This document shows positions 9,654 through 20,329 of a stretch of 64,000 bases of DNA, piece after piece (the stretch's first letter is position 1; each line of letters begins with the position of its first letter). Location of the stretch: assembly GCA_963765135.1 (NCBI GenBank), contig CAVXUX010000001.1, positions 310,001 through 374,000 on the forward strand, in the 5' to 3' direction. The notes beneath the pieces are model-generated. The model had not been told where the DNA came from. It saw nothing but the letters and a program-made list of their open reading frames with translations, and made no database searches. The position numbers and the translations under genes were made by a program. The stretch comes from JACVRW01 sp963765135 (GTDB lineage: Bacteria > Actinomycetota > Thermoleophilia > Solirubrobacterales > Thermoleophilaceae).

Positions 9654-10628
9654 CTAGGCGTAGCGCTCCACCACGCCGTCGGCAACCAGCTCGAGCGCCT
9701 CGCGCCGCTGCGGCGGCAGATCGATCCGGGCCAGCGACTGCTTCGCGCCCGCCACGTGCTCGAGTGCCTTCGCCCGCGCCGCCTCGAGCGACCCCGTGGC
9801 GGCGATCCGGTCGCACAGCGCCTCGGCCTGCTCGGCGGTCAGCCCCGGGTGGACCTCCAGCAGCACGGGGTCGCGCGCGCGCGCCAGGATCAGCGGCAGC
9901 GTCACCGTCCCGTCGAGCAGGTCGGTACCGCGCGGCTTGCCGGTGCGCTCGGCCGGGCCCGACACGTCCAGGACGTCGTCGAGCATCTGGAACGCGAGGC
10001 CGACGGCCTCGCCGAAGCTCCCCAGCGGGTCGGCCATCGCGGGCCGGCCGCCGAAGATCGCGCCCAGCCGGCAGGAGGCCGCGAACAGGCTGGCCGTCTT
10101 GAGCCGGCAGCGCTCCAGGTAGCGCTCCTGCGTGACGTCCGGCCTCCAGGCGTCGGCGCGCTGCATCAGCTCGCCGCGGGCGAGCGCGCTCGACGCCTCC
10201 GACAGCCAGCCCACGGCCTCGGGGCTGCCCGTCGAGGCGAGCTCCGCGAAGGCGCGCGAGAAGAGCAGGTCGCCCGTCGTGGTGGCCGCGAGCCGGCCAC
10301 CTTCGGCGAACACGGTCGGTCGTCCGCGCCGTAGCGGTGCGCTGTCGAGCACGTCGTCGTGCACGAGCGTCGCCATGTGCAGCAGCTCGACCGCGGCCGC
10401 GGCCGCCACCAGCCGCTCGTCGCGGTCGCCGTTCGCGCACAGGAAGACCAGCATCGGGCGCAGCCGCTTGCCGCCGGCCGAGAGCGTGGCCGTCGCGTGC
10501 CGGGCCAGCTCGGCGCCGTGCCCCTCTCCGACCTCTGCCAGCCGCGTCTCGGTGCGCTCGAGCAGGCGCGCCAACTCGGGCCCGCCGGCGGCCAGCACGG
10601 CGCCGAGCTGGGCCTGGGTCGTGTTCAT
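9654..10628 (-). CDS. Polyprenyl diphosphate synthase (menaquinone side chain)
   Basis: A 324-residue trans-isoprenyl diphosphate synthase starting at ATG 10628. It has the GGKRLRP motif, the first aspartate-rich motif in LVHDDVLD and the second in FQMLDDVLD, which bind the Mg-diphosphate of allylic substrate and IPP. The neighbouring menG gene (ATGA overlap) and the bc-complex genes make the menaquinone tail the likely product, as for octaprenyl/nonaprenyl synthases such as IspB/HepT. Chain length cannot be read from the sequence with confidence. Confidence 0.9.
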   Translation of the reverse strand: MNTTQAQLGAVLAAGGPELARLLERTETRLAEVGEGHGAELARHATATLSAGGKRLRPMLVFLCANGDRDERLVAAAAAVELLHMATLVHDDVLDSAPLRRGRPTVFAEGGRLAATTTGDLLFSRAFAELASTGSPEAVGWLSEASSALARGELMQRADAWRPDVTQERYLERCRLKTASLFAASCRLGAIFGGRPAMADPLGSFGEAVGLAFQMLDDVLDVSGPAERTGKPRGTDLLDGTVTLPLILARARDPVLLEVHPGLTAEQAEALCDRIAATGSLEAARAKALEHVAGAKQSLARIDLPPQRREALELVADGVVERYA

Positions 10629-11326
10629 CGCCTCACCCCGGCATGGATGGCGATGATGCCGCCGGCCGTGAGCACCCAGCGCACGTCCTCGAGTCCCGCC
10701 GCCACGAGCCGCTCCGCCAGCTCCCGCGGGCCGGGGAAGCGGCGCACGCTCGACGGCAGGTAGGTGTAGGCGTCGGGGTCGCCGGCCACTCGACCGAGCG
10801 CGGGGACGACGCGGTCGAACCAGAAGCGGAAGAACCACGACAGCGGCGGCTTCTGCGGGGTCGTGATCTCGAGGATGACCACGCGGCCGCCGGGCCGGGT
10901 GACCCGGGCCAGCTCGCGCAGCCCTCGATCGAGGTCCGCGAAGTTGCGCGCGCCGAAGCCCACGGTCACGGCGTCGAAGGAGGCGTCCGGGTAGGCGAGC
11001 TCGAGGGCGTTGCCCTGCACGAACTCGATCGCCGGCGCCTTCGCCCGCGCCAGCTCCAGCATCCGCTCGGAGAAGTCGAGCCCGACGACCTGCGCCCCGC
11101 GCCCACTCAGCTCGATCGCGAGGTCGCCGGTGCCGGTGGCCACGTCGAGCGCGCGCGAGCCGGGGCCGACTTGCGCGAGATCGGCGGCCCGCCGGCGCCA
11201 GCGGTGGTGCATGCCGGCCGTCATGACCGAGTTCATGCGGTCATAGACGCGGGCGATGCGGTCGAACATCGCGCGCACCTGCGTCTCGGGCAGGGTCCCG
11301 GAGGCGGGGGCGCCCCCGCTGGTCAC
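10625..11326 (-). CDS. menG: Demethylmenaquinone methyltransferase
   Basis: A 233-residue class I SAM methyltransferase of the UbiE/MenG/COQ5 family. The N-terminus reads VRAMFDRIARVYDRMNSVM, the SAM-binding loop LDVATGTGDLAIEL, and the UbiE signatures VTVGFGARNFADLDRGLRE and RPGGRVVILEITTP follow. It methylates demethylmenaquinone in the last step of menaquinone synthesis. Context with the polyprenyl synthase and a quinol-oxidising complex agrees. Confidence 0.93.
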   Translation of the reverse strand: MTSGGAPASGTLPETQVRAMFDRIARVYDRMNSVMTAGMHHRWRRRAADLAQVGPGSRALDVATGTGDLAIELSGRGAQVVGLDFSERMLELARAKAPAIEFVQGNALELAYPDASFDAVTVGFGARNFADLDRGLRELARVTRPGGRVVILEITTPQKPPLSWFFRFWFDRVVPALGRVAGDPDAYTYLPSSVRRFPGPRELAERLVAAGLEDVRWVLTAGGIIAIHAGVRR

Positions 11327-11369
11327 GCCGTGCGCAAGCAGCGGGCTCGGCCCGCTGCGCAGCGATGCA

Positions 11370-12086
11370 TTACTCCTCGCCCTTGAGCGACGCTACGTAC
11401 GCGACGAGCTTGTCGAACTGCTCGGGCTGCTCCTCCTGCAGCGTGCGGAAGGACGGCATCGGCGGCGTTGGGTTGATGAGCGTCCGCGCGATCGCGTCCT
11501 TGCCGAGCCGGCTGCCGATCTCGGTCAGGTTGGGGCCGAGCGTGTTGCCGTTCTCGCCGATCTTGTGGCAGCCCAGGCAACCCGACGAGGCGGTGATCTC
11601 CTTGCCCTCCTCGTACTGGGGCGCGGTCGCCAACTCGATCTCCGTCGGCGCGCCGGCGAGCGCCCCGAGGATCGTCAGGTAGGCCATCGCGGCGATCGTC
11701 GCGATGCCGGCGATCGTGGCGATCGGGCGACGCAGCGGGTTGCGCTCCGGATTGCGGTCGAAGAACGGCAGCATCAGGAGCAGCACGAGGCAGAGCGTGG
11801 GGATGCCGATCGTCGCCAGGAAGACCAGCTCCGGTGGCTTGACCACGCGCAGCAGCTCGAACAGGAAGAAGAAGTACCACTCCGGTCGCGGGGTGTAGGT
11901 GGTGGTTGTCGGGTCGGCCTTGGGGCCGAGCTCCGCCCCGAACAGGATCGCCATCACCACGATCACGCCGACCGTGATCGCCGCCATCAGGCTGTCCTTC
12001 ATCACCGCGTAGGGGAAGAACGGCTTCCCCTGACCCTTCAGGATCGAGTACTCGCGCAGGTACTGCTCGCGCTCCCGGGAGTTCAG
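11370..12086 (-). CDS. qcrC: QcrC-type subunit: cytochrome b/subunit IV domain fused to cytochrome c
   Basis: About 238 residues. The N-terminal half has the subunit IV hallmark TPRPEWYFFFLFELLR and three membrane helices. The C-terminal half is a mono-heme cytochrome c with SSGCLGCHK and the distal-ligand region PTPPMPSF. This is the Bacillus QcrC architecture, not the diheme QcrC of mycobacteria. No ATG/GTG/TTG is available where homologues start. A CTG at 12086 lies 5 nt behind GAGGAGA and overlaps the qcrB stop as CTGA, so CTG initiation is the best reading. It carries electrons from the b hemes and Rieske centre to a terminal oxidase. Confidence 0.85.
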   Translation of the reverse strand: MNSREREQYLREYSILKGQGKPFFPYAVMKDSLMAAITVGVIVVMAILFGAELGPKADPTTTTYTPRPEWYFFFLFELLRVVKPPELVFLATIGIPTLCLVLLLMLPFFDRNPERNPLRRPIATIAGIATIAAMAYLTILGALAGAPTEIELATAPQYEEGKEITASSGCLGCHKIGENGNTLGPNLTEIGSRLGKDAIARTLINPTPPMPSFRTLQEEQPEQFDKLVAYVASLKGEE

Positions 12087-12907
12087 GGGATCTCCTCGGT
12101 CATGAGGTCCTTCTTCTCGGCCTTCAGCCACGGCGGGGCCGTGGTGCCGAGCTTGGTGACCAGGTAGATGTGAGCGCCGATCAGGGCCACGATCAGCCCC
12201 GGGATGAGCAGCATGTGCATCGCGTAGAAGCGGCTGATCGTGGTCGGCCCGAACTCGGCGCCGGCGCGCAGGAAGTCCGCCAGGTAGGGCCCGACGATCG
12301 GCCCCGAGGCGTTGATGTTGACCGCGACCACCGTCGCCCAGAAGGAGCGCTGGTCGAAGGGCAGCAGGTAGCCGGTGAGGCCCATCATCAGCGTCAGCAC
12401 CAGCAGCAGCACGCCGATGACCCAGTTCAGCTCGCGCGGGTACTTGTAGGCGCCGAAGAAGAAGGTCCTGCCCATGTGCAGGAAGATCAGGATGATCATC
12501 ACCGACGAGCCCCACTTGTGCATGCCGCGCACGAACTCGCCGAGGAAGACGTCGTTGGTGATGTGCGAGGCCGACTCGTACGCGCGCGTCGCGTCCGGCT
12601 CGTAGTACATCGCCAGGAACACGCCGGTGATCGCCTGCGACAGGAAGGCGAACAGCGTGGCCGAGCCGAGCGTGTAGAACCAGTTGGTGCCCTTGGGGAC
12701 CTTGCGGTAGAGGAAGCCGCGCAGGAACGGGGTGGCGCCGGTGCGCTCGTCGAGCCAGCCGACCGCCGTGGCGGTGCCCTCGACCAGGTGGTCCTTGGTC
12801 GTCGGCTCTGGCGGCGGCGGGCCGTTGCGGCCGTTCTTGCCGTTGCGGCCCTGACCGGGACGCTTGGGCGAGGGGCGCAGGGCCTTCGGCGGGGTGGGCA
12901 GCTTCAT
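12083..12907 (-). CDS. qcrB: Menaquinol-cytochrome c reductase cytochrome b subunit (b6 type)
   Basis: A 274-residue protein with four membrane helices and the two pairs of heme-ligating histidines: H130/H144 (MHKWGSSVMIILIFLH) and H231/H246 (MHMLLIPGLIVALIGAH). The 14- and 15-residue spacings are those of cytochrome b6 rather than mitochondrial cytochrome b. A proline-rich cytoplasmic N-terminus of about 35 residues precedes the domain. Together with QcrA and QcrC it forms a split, b6f-like complex. The start at ATG 12907 overlaps the qcrA stop as ATGA. Confidence 0.93.
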   Translation of the reverse strand: MKLPTPPKALRPSPKRPGQGRNGKNGRNGPPPPEPTTKDHLVEGTATAVGWLDERTGATPFLRGFLYRKVPKGTNWFYTLGSATLFAFLSQAITGVFLAMYYEPDATRAYESASHITNDVFLGEFVRGMHKWGSSVMIILIFLHMGRTFFFGAYKYPRELNWVIGVLLLVLTLMMGLTGYLLPFDQRSFWATVVAVNINASGPIVGPYLADFLRAGAEFGPTTISRFYAMHMLLIPGLIVALIGAHIYLVTKLGTTAPPWLKAEKKDLMTEEIP

Positions 12908-13576
12908 GTCGTCGGCCTCCCCGGGTAGAGGTACTGCCACAGCCCGTCGAGGTGGTTGGAGGGGTCACGCGGGTGCGGGAAGCGGCGCAGCTCGGAGTTG
13001 AGCGAGAAGCGCCTCGCCGACCTCCACGCGTCCGCTCGTAACGCGCGTGTAGAAGCGGTCCAGCGGGCGCACCGGCGGGCCGCCCTCGACCTGGCCCTCG
13101 AAGCCGTAGACGCCGCCGTGGCACGGACAGACGAACTTCTTCGAGGCCTGGATGTAGCGGACCGGGCAGCCAAGGTGGGCGCAGCGGGTGGAGATCGCGA
13201 CGTAGGGCGGCGGCGGGCCCTGGTCCTCCACCCGCTTGTCCTTCTGCGGGTTGTCCTTGCGCACGTAGATCGTCGTCTTGCCCGCGTCGCCGACCTCCGG
13301 CACGAGGCTGATCACCTTCGGGACGTAAGTCTCGTCGTTGAAGTCGTCCTCAGGCCCGATGTCCTGCCAGCGCGTCGGCACCTGTTGCTCGAACATCGGC
13401 CCGAGCGCAAAACCCAACGCGGGCAGCGCGATCGCCGCGACGGCCACCCCACCGGCGAGCTGGACGCCGCCCTCCATCAGGCGACGGCGGGTGACGGTCT
13501 CGCCCTCGTACGCCCCGGCGAAGCCGCGACCCTCGGTATAGCGGGACTTCTTGTCGAACTTGGGGGGATCAGCCAC
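12904..13576 (-). CDS. qcrA: Rieske iron-sulfur subunit QcrA, frame broken by one extra base
   Basis: The protein has an N-terminal membrane anchor (LAGGVAVAAIALPALGFALG) after TRRRL, which may act as a Tat signal. The Rieske cluster motifs follow: CAHLGCPVRY and CPCHGGVY, giving two Cys and two His ligands for the 2Fe-2S cluster. The frame as written ends early. Deleting one C at 13012/13013 lets VEVGE continue as RFSLNSELRRF to GLWQYLYPGRPTT, a C-terminus typical of the actinobacterial QcrA family, and puts the stop in an ATGA overlap with qcrB. The start is uncertain: GTG 13576 fits homologues, TTG 13612 is the longest option, and neither has a clear ribosome site. Confidence 0.87.
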
Positions 13577-13669
13577 GGGTGTAGAAGTGATTCTGAGGCG
13601 CGGGACAGGCAAGTGCCAACATGGTGCCGAGCGGCACGATTGGCACCCCGCCGCCGCGGGGCCGGGAGC

Positions 13670-14046
13670 CTATCGCGCGCCGGCCTCCAGAGCGCTTGCC
13701 GAAGCGTCCCAGAGCGCCTCCGCCGCTTCGCCGCGGCCCTCGGCGTGAGCCTGGGCCGAGCGCGAGATCAGGTCGGACAGCTCCGCCACCGCGGGCAGGT
13801 CGCCGCTCTCCGCCAGGCGCGCGAGGCCGAGCGCGTAGAGGGCGTCGCCGGCGAGCAGCCGCAGGTCGGGGTCCATGCCCTCGAACAGCCGCGGTTGGCC
13901 GTAGTGCAGCAGGTAGCCCTCGTAGACAGCCTCGAGCACGAACAGCCGGTCGCCGAGCGCACCGTCGAACCGCTGCGGCCCGGCCTCCGCCACGGCGTAC
14001 GGCGCCAGCGACGGGCCGGCCGCCGCGACGATCTCGCCCATGACCG

Positions 14047-14050
<4 letters not shown>
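13670..14050 (-). CDS. Small helical protein of unknown function in the heme/quinone operon
   Basis: A 126-residue, alanine-rich, all-helical protein starting at GTG 14050 in a GTGA overlap with hemL. Its middle, LLAGDALYALGLARLAESGD, faintly resembles the helix that follows the first aspartate motif of isoprenyl diphosphate synthases, but neither DDxxD motif is present. If the resemblance is real it could be a non-catalytic partner. No family is recognised. Confidence 0.6.
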
Positions 14051-15297
<1,247 letters not shown>

Positions 15298-16330
15298 TCC
15301 TGGTGAGCGCCGGTGAAGTAGAGCATGCGGATCTTCTTGAACTCGGTCGACGAGTAGAGCGTGCGGCGGTCCTCGATGCCGGTGTCGACGGCGATCGAGT
15401 CGAGGATCGCGTCGCACTCGTCCTTCGAGCGGCCGTGCGCCATCGTGAACACCGAGTACGGCCAGTCCGCATAGGTCGGGCGCTGGTAGCAGTGCGAGAT
15501 GCCGCGGAAGGACGCCATCCGCGGCCCCAGCTCGAGGATCCGCTCCTCAGGCACCTTCCACACACCCATGCCGTTGGCGGAGAAGCCGGCGCGGCGGTGG
15601 AACAGGATCGCGGCGACGCGCCGCAGCGCGCGGCGCTCGCGCATCGACTCGAGGTGGTCGAGCAGCTTTGCGACCGGCATGCCGAGCTCGGTCGCCGCGG
15701 GCGCGAACGGCTCCTCGATCGGCTCCATCGGGCCCTGAGTCGCCCGGATGACGGCCAGGTCGAGTTCCGACAGCTCGATCGCCTCGGGCTCCTTGTGGTC
15801 GACCGCCTCGGCCACCGCAGCGAGCGCGTCCGTGCCCTTCTCCATCTCGAGGTCCATGCGGATCTTGAACAGCCGCAGCGTGGGCAGCTGGCGGATCGAC
15901 TGGGCGCCGGTGAGGTCGGCGAGCACGTCGAGCGTGCCCTGCACCCCGAGCTTCGAGCCGGGCTCGGTGGCGATCGTGAACCAGAGGTTGAAGTCGTGGT
16001 CGCGCAGGTAGTTGTGCGACACGCCCGGGTGCTCGTTGATGATCTTGGCGGCGCGCCAGGGGTGCTCGGGGTCGACCTTCGCGGCCACCAGCATCGAGCT
16101 GTAGCCGAGCACGCGCGTGTCGAAGATCGGCGTGACCTCGCGGATGATGCGCTCGTCGAGCAGCCGCCGAGTGCGGCGCAGCACCTCGTCCTCGGGCAGC
16201 TCCGCCATGCGCGCGATCTCGGCGTACGGGCGCTCGGCGAGCGGGAAACTGCCCTGCATCAGGTTGAGCAGCCGCTTGTCGGTCTCGTCCAGCGGGACGG
16301 CGGCGCCGTCCTTGCGGCTGCGCGTCTTGG

Positions 16331-17302
<972 letters not shown>

Positions 17303-17347
17303 CGGTGTGGAGTCTAGGCGGCTGCGGAGTCCGTGGCCGGGCGAACG

Positions 17348-17467
17348 GCAGCAATAAAGGTGCACCGAATGGGCCTGTCACCCCACGAGACTGACTTTAA
17401 CCGGCTATAGCGCGGTCAACGTCAGACTCGTGGCCCAGCCCCCGCTCGGGCCGCCCTTTATTGCTGC
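17348..17467. repeat. 120-bp near-palindromic element upstream of hemB
   Basis: The ends are a perfect 13-bp inverted repeat, GCAGCAATAAAGG at 17348-17360 and its complement at 17455-17467. Inside, CCACGAGACTGAC (from 17382) pairs with GTCAGACTCGTGG (17421-17433) with one mismatch, and the exact centre (17404-17411) is the palindrome GCTATAGC. The whole element can form one long imperfect hairpin. It contains the last codons of the ABC permease and the spacer to hemB. It is related in layout and end sequence to the 140-bp element at 29245-29384. It could be a small mobile palindromic element, a terminator, or a leader structure for hemB. Confidence 0.75.
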
Positions 17468-18813
17468 AGTTCACCCCCGCTACGTAGCGAAGCGGCGCAG
17501 CGCAAGCCGCACAGCACCCCAAACCCCACCACCAGCGCCGCCAGGTGCAGCAGCGCCGTCCCGAGCCCGCCGGCATCGTTCAGCGCCGCGTCCAACGCAT
17601 CCAGCGTCGGCTTGAACGGGAACACCGCCGACACCGCCCGGATCACGTCATACAGGGCGGGCGCCACCGCTCCCGACGGCACCAGCGCCAGGAACGCCAG
17701 GGGCAGCGCCAGCATGAACGCCAGCAGCGACGCCGCCCGCACCTCCCGCGTCAGCGTCCCGATCGCCAGGCCGAGCGCCGCGAACGCCAGGGCGCCCGCC
17801 GCCATCGCCACTACCCACAGGGCAAACCGGCCCCAGTCGAGGTCGACGAACAACCCCAGCCCCACAAGCATGATCAGGCATACCGCCGTCGAGCAGACCG
17901 CCGCCAGCCCCGCCTTCTCCGCCAGCAGCGCGGAGCGCGACACCAGGCCGCGGACAAGCCGCGCGTAGGCGTTCTCCTCGCGCTCGACCGCCAGCATGCC
18001 CGCCGCCAGCAGCAGCGTGATGAACATCAGCGACACGCTCGCCGCCAGCGCCACCGCGAACTCGTCCAGCGAGGTCCGGCCGCCGCTCAGCGACTTCGAG
18101 GACACCTTGATCGGCTCGCCGACCACGTTCAGCACGTCGTCCGAGAAGGACAGGTTGTCACGCGCGAGGTCGGTGAAGTCGATCACCTCGTCGAGCTCCT
18201 TGCGCTTCGCGGTCGGGAGGCTCGTGCGCGCGTCTTTGAGGATGGTCTCCGCGCGCTGGAGGCCGAGCACGTTGAAGTCCTGGCCGAGGAAGTGGTAGAC
18301 GCCGCCGTCGCCGATCAGGTTGAGCAGGTTGAGCGCCTCCTCCGCGATTCGCTTCGTCAGCGACGCGTTGGCGGCCTTCACCTGCGCCTCGATCGTGTTC
18401 TCGACGTAGGCCTGCTTGGCCGGGTCCTCACTGTTGTAGAAGACCTGCAACTTGCCCGACTCGAGCGTCGACTGGAGGTTCGACGCGAGGTCCTTCGGGA
18501 TCACGATGCCGGCCAGGACGTCGCCGTCGCGCACCTTCTGCCGGACCGCCTCGGGGCTGTCCACCTTGACCACGTCGATGTCCTTGAAGAGCGCCCCCTC
18601 CTCGTCGGCCAGGTTGAGCTTGTGCCCGCCCAGCTCGATCGTGCTCGCCGACACCGATAGCCCGTTGTAGAACGCCACCTTCGGCTTGTCCGGACCGCGG
18701 GAGAGCGCGAAGCCGATCAGCACCGCGATCACGATCGGGTAGATCACCAGCAGCGCCACCATCAGCGGCGAGCGGCGCAGGATGCGCAGGTCCTTGAGCA
18801 GCAGCCAGCGCAT
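17458..18813 (-). CDS. ABC-2 type exporter permease
   Basis: A 451-residue protein. It has an N-terminal helix (PLMVALLVIYPIVIAVLIG) after RILRRS, then an external domain of roughly 200 residues with no hydrophobic segments, then five or six C-terminal membrane helices. This is the YhgE/NatB-like ABC-2 layout. It starts directly after the ATPase stop (TGAATG), forming a two-gene exporter. The substrate is unknown. Its final codons and stop lie within the palindromic element. Confidence 0.85.
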   Translation of the reverse strand: MRWLLLKDLRILRRSPLMVALLVIYPIVIAVLIGFALSRGPDKPKVAFYNGLSVSASTIELGGHKLNLADEEGALFKDIDVVKVDSPEAVRQKVRDGDVLAGIVIPKDLASNLQSTLESGKLQVFYNSEDPAKQAYVENTIEAQVKAANASLTKRIAEEALNLLNLIGDGGVYHFLGQDFNVLGLQRAETILKDARTSLPTAKRKELDEVIDFTDLARDNLSFSDDVLNVVGEPIKVSSKSLSGGRTSLDEFAVALAASVSLMFITLLLAAGMLAVEREENAYARLVRGLVSRSALLAEKAGLAAVCSTAVCLIMLVGLGLFVDLDWGRFALWVVAMAAGALAFAALGLAIGTLTREVRAASLLAFMLALPLAFLALVPSGAVAPALYDVIRAVSAVFPFKPTLDALDAALNDAGGLGTALLHLAALVVGFGVLCGLRCAASLRSGGELQQ

Positions 18814-19551
18814 TCAGTGGCCCCGCTGGTGCAGGTACTCGACGAAGGCGCGCTCGAAGTCGAGCCCGGTCGTGCCGGTGGCCTGTTCCAACTCGCGCGG
18901 CGAGCCGTCGAAGACACGCTCCCCGTCGGCCAGCACGATCAGCTGGTTGGCGTAGCGGTCGGCCTCCGGGATGTGGTGGGTCGCGTAGACGACGGTTGTG
19001 CCTCCCTCGGCCAGGCGCAGGATGAACTCCCACAGGCGCTCGCGCTGGCGCGGGTCGAGGCCGGTGCTGGGCTCGTCGAGCAGCAGCACCTCCGGCTCGG
19101 CCAGCAGGCCGATCGCGATGTTCACGCGCTGGCGGTTGCCGCCCGACAGCGTCCCGACCTGATCGCCGGCTCGATCGCGCAGGTCGGTCAGCTCGAGCAT
19201 CCGCTCGACGGTCGCCTTCGGATCGGGCGCGCGCTCCAGCCGCGCGAACAGCATCAGGTTCTCCGCCACCGTGAGCTTGCCGTAGAGCGCGGGCTGCTGG
19301 GGCACCCAGCCGACCCGCTCCGGCTCCACCGAGATCGTGCCCTCGTCGGGGCGCTGGATGCCGGCCAGGATCGACAACAGCGTCGTCTTGCCGGCTCCGT
19401 TGGGGCCGATCACCGCCACCAGCTCCCCGCGCCCGGCGGTCAGCGAGACGCCGCGCAAGGCGAGGCGCTCGCCGTAGCGCTTGACCAGATCGCTGGCCGC
19501 GAGCGTGGTGGTCAGGGTCTCCACCTCGGGCAGGTTGGCAGAATCGCTCAC
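18814..19551 (-). CDS. ABC exporter ATP-binding protein
   Basis: A 245-residue ATPase with Walker A VIGPNGAGKTTLLS, Q-loop WVPQQPALYGKLTV, signature GTLSGGNRQRVNIAIGL, Walker B VLLLDEPSTGLDP and H-loop YATHHIPEA. This is the CcmA/NatA drug/sodium-exporter type. The start GTG 19551 is supported by AGGAG seven bases upstream. Only one base separates this start codon from that of the divergent ymdB gene. Confidence 0.9.
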   Translation of the reverse strand: MSDSANLPEVETLTTTLAASDLVKRYGERLALRGVSLTAGRGELVAVIGPNGAGKTTLLSILAGIQRPDEGTISVEPERVGWVPQQPALYGKLTVAENLMLFARLERAPDPKATVERMLELTDLRDRAGDQVGTLSGGNRQRVNIAIGLLAEPEVLLLDEPSTGLDPRQRERLWEFILRLAEGGTTVVYATHHIPEADRYANQLIVLADGERVFDGSPRELEQATGTTGLDFERAFVEYLHQRGH

Positions 19552-19552
19552 A

Positions 19553-20329
19553 GTGAAGCTCCTGTTCGTAGGCGACGTGGTCGCCGGAATCGGCCGCCGG
19601 ACACTGGCCGCCGTCCTGCCCAGCCTGCGGGAGGAGCACCAGCCCGACTTCGTCGTCGTCAACGGCGAGAACGCCGCCGGCGGGGTTGGCATCACGCGCA
19701 AGACCGCACAGGAGCTGCTCGCGCTCGGGGTCGACGCGATCACCCTCGGCAACCACACCTACCGCCACCGCGAGGTGTACGGCTACCTCGACGAGGAGCC
19801 GCGCATCGTGCGCCCGGCCAACTTCCCCAAGGGGAGCCCGGGGCGCGGCCACACCGTGGTCGAGTCGAACGGCCTGCGGCTGGGCGTGATCAACCTGTCC
19901 GGCCAGGTCTTCCTCGAGGCGGTGCGCTCGCCGTTCGCCGAGGTCGATGCCCTGCTGTCGGAGCTGCGCGGCAAGACCGACGCCGTCCTGGTCGACATGC
20001 ACGCCGAGGTCACGAGCGAGAAGGTCGCCCTGGGCTGGTACCTGGACGGGCGCGTGCTGGCCTGCGTCGGGACCCACACCCACGTCGCCACCGCCGACGC
20101 CCGGGTCCTGCCGGGTGGGACCGCCTACATCACCGACGTCGGGATGACCGGCCCGCGTGGCGGCGTGATCGGGGTCAAGAAGGAGCTGGCGATCGAGCGC
20201 TTCCTGACGCTCACGCAGGTGCGCTTCGAGACGGCGACTGAGGACCCGTGGCTGAACGGGGTGCTCGTGGAAGGCGACTCGGATGGGCGCGCCACGTCGA
20301 TTCGCCAGCTGCTGGTGCCGGCCGAGTAG
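19553..20329 (+). CDS. YmdB-family metallophosphoesterase (2',3'-cyclic-nucleotide 2'-phosphodiesterase)
   Basis: A 258-residue protein of the TIGR00282/YmdB family. It has the metal-binding motifs FVGDVVAGIGR, VVNGENAAGG, TLGNHTYRHREV, VDMHAEVTSEK and VGTHTHVATADARVLPGGT, with the diagnostic YITDVGMTGPRGGVIG. In Bacillus YmdB hydrolyses cyclic nucleotides and affects RNA turnover and biofilm fate. The start is GTG 19553, one base from the divergent ATPase start, and it has no clear Shine-Dalgarno. Confidence 0.92.
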   Translation: MKLLFVGDVVAGIGRRTLAAVLPSLREEHQPDFVVVNGENAAGGVGITRKTAQELLALGVDAITLGNHTYRHREVYGYLDEEPRIVRPANFPKGSPGRGHTVVESNGLRLGVINLSGQVFLEAVRSPFAEVDALLSELRGKTDAVLVDMHAEVTSEKVALGWYLDGRVLACVGTHTHVATADARVLPGGTAYITDVGMTGPRGGVIGVKKELAIERFLTLTQVRFETATEDPWLNGVLVEGDSDGRATSIRQLLVPAE

